Assembly: GCA_945878795.1 (NCBI GenBank)
Contig: CAMDWF010000110.1
Location: 1-7,349, forward strand
Length of the DNA stretch: 7,349 nt
From: Synechococcus sp. UW140
Lineage (GTDB): Bacteria > Cyanobacteriota > Cyanobacteriia > PCC-6307 > Cyanobiaceae
Direction of reading: 5' to 3'
Shown here: piece by piece, positions 5,214 to 7,349 of the stretch
How the letters are laid out: each line of letters opens with the position of its first letter
Numbering within the stretch: position 1 is the first letter of the stretch
Program-made: the position numbers and the translations under genes
Notes under the pieces: model-generated
Databases searched by the model: none
The model's input: the letters and a program-made list of their open reading frames with translations, nothing else
Told to the model about the DNA's origin: nothing

Positions 5214-6433
5214 GGCTTCCCAGGGGTCGAAAAGGCCGGCACTCTGCCAGGGGTGCCGGCGCCAGGAAGGGAACCGCGAAAAGTGATGGGCCAGGGCCCC
5301 AGGGTCATGGGGCCAAGGGCCAGCCCGCGCAGGCCTGCGGAATGCCGCAGACCGCTCAAGGCCAGGGCCCGCAGGGGCAGCAGCAGGGGCTGACGATTCG
5401 AGAACAGCCTTACCAGGAGATCGGTGAGCGCAAGGGTGAGCAGCACATCGGGCCAGCGCCGCCGGCCGTAGGCTGCCCCGAGACGGTGGGGAGCCAGGCG
5501 TCCAGCACTGGCTTTCTCTGCCAAGTCCATCAACGTCTGAACATCACGCCAGCCGAGGTTGAGGCCCTGCCCCCCTACCGGATGGCAGCGATGGGCGCTG
5601 TCTCCCACCAGAACGGTGCTGCCCCGGTGGAGGCGATGGGCCAGCTGGAGGGCCACAGGAAAGGAGCGCGGCCGATCAAAAAGAACCTCCGGCTGCAGAA
5701 GCTCGGGCAGGGCCCCTGCCAGGGCATCGAGAAAGGCCGTATCGCTGAGACTCTCCAGTTGGCGACAGCGCCAGGCCGGTGCACTCCAAACCAATTGATG
5801 TCGACCTGCTCCCATGGGCAGCACGGCGAAAGGTCCCTCCGGGCGCAAGATCTCCCAGGCCTGATCCGCCGCTGCCCCCCGCAGGCCCACCTGGACCGTC
5901 AGACAAGCCTGGGTGTAGGAATGGTGCCATTGGCCAATCCCCTGTTCTCTGCGGCTGGGGGAATCGGCCCCATCCGCTGCCACCACCAGATCGAAGCCTC
6001 CCCCCTGGCCCTGGCCGGGCGGGGGTAAGGGGCTTTCGCTTCCGCCCAAGCGCACCGCGATGGCCGGGTTGGCCTCAAGGCGCTCAAGCAGCAGGGCCAT
6101 CAGCGGTCCGTGGCTGCCGATCCAACCGACGGCCCCAGCCAGGGGTCCGAGGTCGCTGGAACGGAAACCGACCGAACTGCCCAGGGCCCCATCGACAAGA
6201 TGGAGTTGGGAAAAACCGCTGAGATGGGGCGCCAAGGCCTCCCAAAGGCCAAGCCGCTGCAGGAGGCTGCGGCTGGAATGGGTAAAGGCATAGGCCCGTT
6301 GGATCTCTAAAAGGCGCTGCCTGGGCAGGGGATCGCAGAGCTGGACGCGCCAGCCGGCCGCCGCCAAAGCCAGGGCAGCCAGGGCTCCGGTTGGTCCGGC
6401 CCCATTCACCGTGGCTGACAATCTGGAGCCCAT
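5207..6433 (-). CDS. UbiH/Coq6-type FAD-dependent monooxygenase (aromatic hydroxylase)
   Basis: The 408-residue protein has the three marks of FAD_binding_3-type hydroxylases: a Rossmann loop GAGPTG (11-16) with an acidic residue at the end of strand 2 (D34), the DG motif ADGADSPSR (153-161), and the GD motif LVGDSAHRCHPVGGQGLN (275-292) that contacts FAD. The ubiquinone-hydroxylase-like RAYAFTHSSRSLLQRLGLW (46-64) is also present. The family adds oxygen to aromatic or quinone-like rings using FAD and NAD(P)H. In a cyanobacterium a role in plastoquinone or another prenyl-quinone pathway is plausible but not shown here. The last ~25 residues (from about 384, Gly/Pro/Thr-rich, three TPG repeats) look like an added tail. 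ATG at 6433 lies close to the Rossmann loop as expected; no Shine-Dalgarno is visible. The HLIP terminator ends about 23 bases upstream. Confidence 0.93.
   Translation of the reverse strand: MGSRLSATVNGAGPTGALAALALAAAGWRVQLCDPLPRQRLLEIQRAYAFTHSSRSLLQRLGLWEALAPHLSGFSQLHLVDGALGSSVGFRSSDLGPLAGAVGWIGSHGPLMALLLERLEANPAIAVRLGGSESPLPPPGQGQGGGFDLVVAADGADSPSRREQGIGQWHHSYTQACLTVQVGLRGAAADQAWEILRPEGPFAVLPMGAGRHQLVWSAPAWRCRQLESLSDTAFLDALAGALPELLQPEVLFDRPRSFPVALQLAHRLHRGSTVLVGDSAHRCHPVGGQGLNLGWRDVQTLMDLAEKASAGRLAPHRLGAAYGRRRWPDVLLTLALTDLLVRLFSNRQPLLLPLRALALSGLRHSAGLRGLALGPMTLGPWPITFRGSLPGAGTPGRVPAFSTPGKPW
5230..5260 (-). terminator. Terminator-like hairpin inside the hydroxylase 3' end
   Basis: On the - strand GCCGGCAC (5260-5253), a 10-base loop, and GTGCCGGC (5242-5235) form a perfect GC-rich 8-bp stem followed by CTTTTC. 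The shape is that of an intrinsic terminator with a short T-run. It lies within the hydroxylase coding sequence, 17 bases before the DUF2949 ATG, so it may act as a partial terminator or attenuator between the two genes. Confidence 0.45.
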
Positions 6434-6456
6434 GGCAAAACTTAGAAAAAACCCAT

Positions 6457-6483
6457 AAAAAACGCGCCCCCAGGGAGGGCGCG
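6457..6483 (-). terminator. Intrinsic terminator of the HLIP gene
   Basis: On the - strand CGCGCCC (6483-6477), a 7-base loop and GGGCGCG (6469-6463) are followed at once by six T (6462-6457), with a second T6 at 6451-6446. This is a classic Rho-independent terminator, about 40 bases after the HLIP stop codon. Confidence 0.9.
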
Positions 6484-6522
6484 GCAGTTAAGGCTAACGG
6501 GATTAGATCCACTCCAAGGTGA

Positions 6523-6768
6523 TCAGCCCAGACCCAGTAACCCACGGGTAAAAGCCTCGCCACCAAGGGCAAATTCAGTGGCCAACAAAGCGACGAAACC
6601 CAGCATGGCCATGCGGCCATTGAGCTTTTCGGCCCGTTCATGGAAACCCCAACCGTTTTCTGCGGCCACGACTTCCATACGGGGTTCGGCGGCAAAGGCA
6701 TTGAGACGGCCACCGTCTTCGGTGGTGACAGTGGCGCCGCGGATGACGGGGGCTGCGGAGGAGGCCAT
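6523..6768 (-). CDS. hli: High-light-inducible protein (HLIP, single-helix chlorophyll a/b-binding-like)
   Basis: HLIPs are one-helix thylakoid membrane proteins that bind chlorophyll and carotenoid as dimers and protect photosystem and chlorophyll-synthesis complexes under excess light. This 81-residue protein carries the diagnostic motif EKLNGRMAMLGF (47-58), in which Glu47, Asn50 and Arg52 match the pigment-binding/ion-pair residues, inside a hydrophobic helix of about 51-71 (MLGFVALLATEFALGG). The first ~38 residues are polar and would lie in the cytoplasm. ATG at 6768 is supported by AAGGAA 7 bases upstream. It has a probable promoter of its own in the 67-base gap and a strong terminator behind, so it can be expressed as a short single-gene transcript. 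Family call is very secure; which HLIP subtype is not. Confidence 0.96.
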   Translation of the reverse strand: MASSAAPVIRGATVTTEDGGRLNAFAAEPRMEVVAAENGWGFHERAEKLNGRMAMLGFVALLATEFALGGEAFTRGLLGLG

Positions 6769-6775
6769 GGGCCGA

Positions 6776-6781
6776 TTCCTT
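6776..6781 (-). promoter_or_regulatory. Strong ribosome-binding site of the HLIP gene
   Basis: AAGGAA on the - strand ends 7 bases before the ATG at 6768. It is the best Shine-Dalgarno in the window and fits a gene that must be translated strongly on induction. Confidence 0.7.
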
Positions 6782-6787
6782 GCGATG

Positions 6788-6825
6788 TGTTGAAATTACT
6801 GTAACACAATGTTGCGAAGCGTCAG
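6788..6825 (-). promoter_or_regulatory. Candidate HLIP promoter with degenerate HLR1-like (RpaB) site
   Basis: On the - strand CTGACG (6825-6820) and TACAGT (6803-6798), 16 bases apart, each match four of six bases of the -35 and -10 consensus. Overlapping them is GTTACAGTAATTTCAACA (6805-6788). Compared with the HLR1 consensus of two (G/T)TTACA(A/T)(A/T) repeats separated by two bases, the first half matches 7 of 8 and the second 5 of 8. RpaB is known to bind HLR1 upstream of hli genes in cyanobacteria; whether it binds here is inference. Confidence 0.45.
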
Positions 6826-6835
6826 AGGCCTCAAG

Positions 6836-7349
6836 TCAACGCAGACGGCGTAGGCAAAGCTCCTCGAAAGCCGAGCGCAGTAAGTAGGGGTATTCACCGA
6901 CCCAGAGCTTGGGCTGGGGCAACCAGGCATCACTCAAGGCCCCGACCCTGGAAAAATCGCGGCGATCACTCAAGACCACCAGCCGCACGACCATGCCGCG
7001 ACGGATCGCCTGGTGGGCCTTTTCCATCGGAAATCGCAACCGTCCTATGTAGCCGTCTTCGTCTTCCAGGTCCAGGCAGAGCCAGGTACGGCGATTTTCG
7101 ACCATCTCCAGGCGCCCACTCTGGTCAGACTGCTCGCGCCGATCTTCCACCACCTCTCGGGTGAACAGATCGCCCACCACCCCTTCAAACAGCGCAGCAG
7201 AGGGGTAACGGCGCAGCACCGCGTTACGCCGACCCGCCTCCAGGATCGGCCCCCAAAGGAGATAGAGCACTAGGACGACGCCGATCACCAGGAATACCGG
7301 GCCCAGGGAGCTTGAGAACAACAGGGTCTGGCTGATCAACAGGGAAATC
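6836..7349 (-). CDS. Conserved cyanobacterial membrane-anchored protein (often mislabelled phosphate ABC transporter permease), 5' end outside window
   Basis: The frame is open through the right edge; the first in-window start candidate is only a TTG at 7339, and the codons upstream of it stay open, so the gene very likely begins beyond 7349. About 171 residues are visible. They start with a hydrophobic segment (LGPVFLVIGVVLVLYLLWGPI), then AGRRNAVLRRYP, a soluble beta-rich region with VVGDLFTREVVE and WLCLDLEDEDGYIGRLRFP, and the C-terminal block LPQPKLWVGEYPYLLRSAFEEL. I recognise this layout from cyanobacterial proteins annotated as phosphate ABC transporter permease, but one membrane segment plus a soluble domain does not look like a permease; the true role is unknown. 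The TGA at 6838-6836 lies 67 bases before the HLIP start. Confidence 0.75.
   Translation of the reverse strand, partial: ISLLISQTLLFSSSLGPVFLVIGVVLVLYLLWGPILEAGRRNAVLRRYPSAALFEGVVGDLFTREVVEDRREQSDQSGRLEMVENRRTWLCLDLEDEDGYIGRLRFPMEKAHQAIRRGMVVRLVVLSDRRDFSRVGALSDAWLPQPKLWVGEYPYLLRSAFEELCLRRLR

Noticed and set aside
6084..6809. 241-codon open frame on the - strand spanning the HLIP gene, the terminator and the start of the hydroxylase
   Set aside because: It is out of frame with both recognised genes and would read through the intrinsic terminator.
1..7349. CRISPR arrays, insertion sequences, attachment sites, rRNA or tRNA genes, toxin-antitoxin pairs
   Set aside because: I found no regularly spaced repeats, transposase-like protein, long terminal inverted repeats or RNA-gene signatures. 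The zeta-toxin-like fold of the kinase C-terminus has no adjacent antitoxin and is part of a larger metabolic-type protein.

Overview
The window looks like a stretch of chromosome from a GC-rich unicellular cyanobacterium of the Synechococcus/Cyanobium group. The evidence is gene content: a high-light-inducible protein (HLIP), proteins matching the cyanobacterial families DUF4912, DUF3038, DUF4335 and DUF2949, a UbiH-type FAD hydroxylase, and the cyanobacterial membrane protein often mislabelled as a phosphate ABC transporter permease. Coding density is very high and most gaps are under 80 bases. Only a few starts have a clear Shine-Dalgarno sequence. I see no rRNA, tRNA, CRISPR array, insertion sequence or phage gene. 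Family names come from recognising the protein sequences by eye, not from a search.

Left part (1-4383). The 3' end of a DUF4912 protein gene enters on the + strand and stops at 449. It meets a leftward run of five genes whose last stop codon starts at the very next base. In transcription order these are: DUF3038 protein (4383-3841), DUF4335 protein with a membrane segment and a Pro/Ala-rich tail (3828-2965), an unrecognised 81-residue protein (2901-2656), an unrecognised two-helix membrane protein (2631-2116), and a two-domain putative kinase joining an aminoglycoside-phosphotransferase-like fold to a P-loop kinase (2090-450). Gaps are 12, 63, 24 and 25 bases, so this is probably one operon. 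A perfect 10-bp inverted repeat at 456-481 probably ends transcription from both sides and lies inside the last codons of the kinase gene.

Middle (4384-5213). A 71-base divergent region separates the DUF3038 gene from apt (4455-4991, +), the adenine salvage enzyme. apt converges with a small DUF2949 gene (5213-5001, -).

Right part (5207-7349). All genes run leftward: a membrane-associated conserved protein cut by the window edge, an HLIP gene with a good Shine-Dalgarno, a possible promoter and a weak RpaB-type (HLR1-like) site, a strong intrinsic terminator, then the FAD hydroxylase overlapping DUF2949. The terminator ends so close to the hydroxylase start that the hydroxylase probably relies on read-through or on a promoter inside the HLIP gene.

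Most of this is ordinary cyanobacterial core genome. The best candidate for undescribed biology is the five-gene DUF3038/DUF4335/kinase cluster, in which three genes have no known function and two have no family I recognise.
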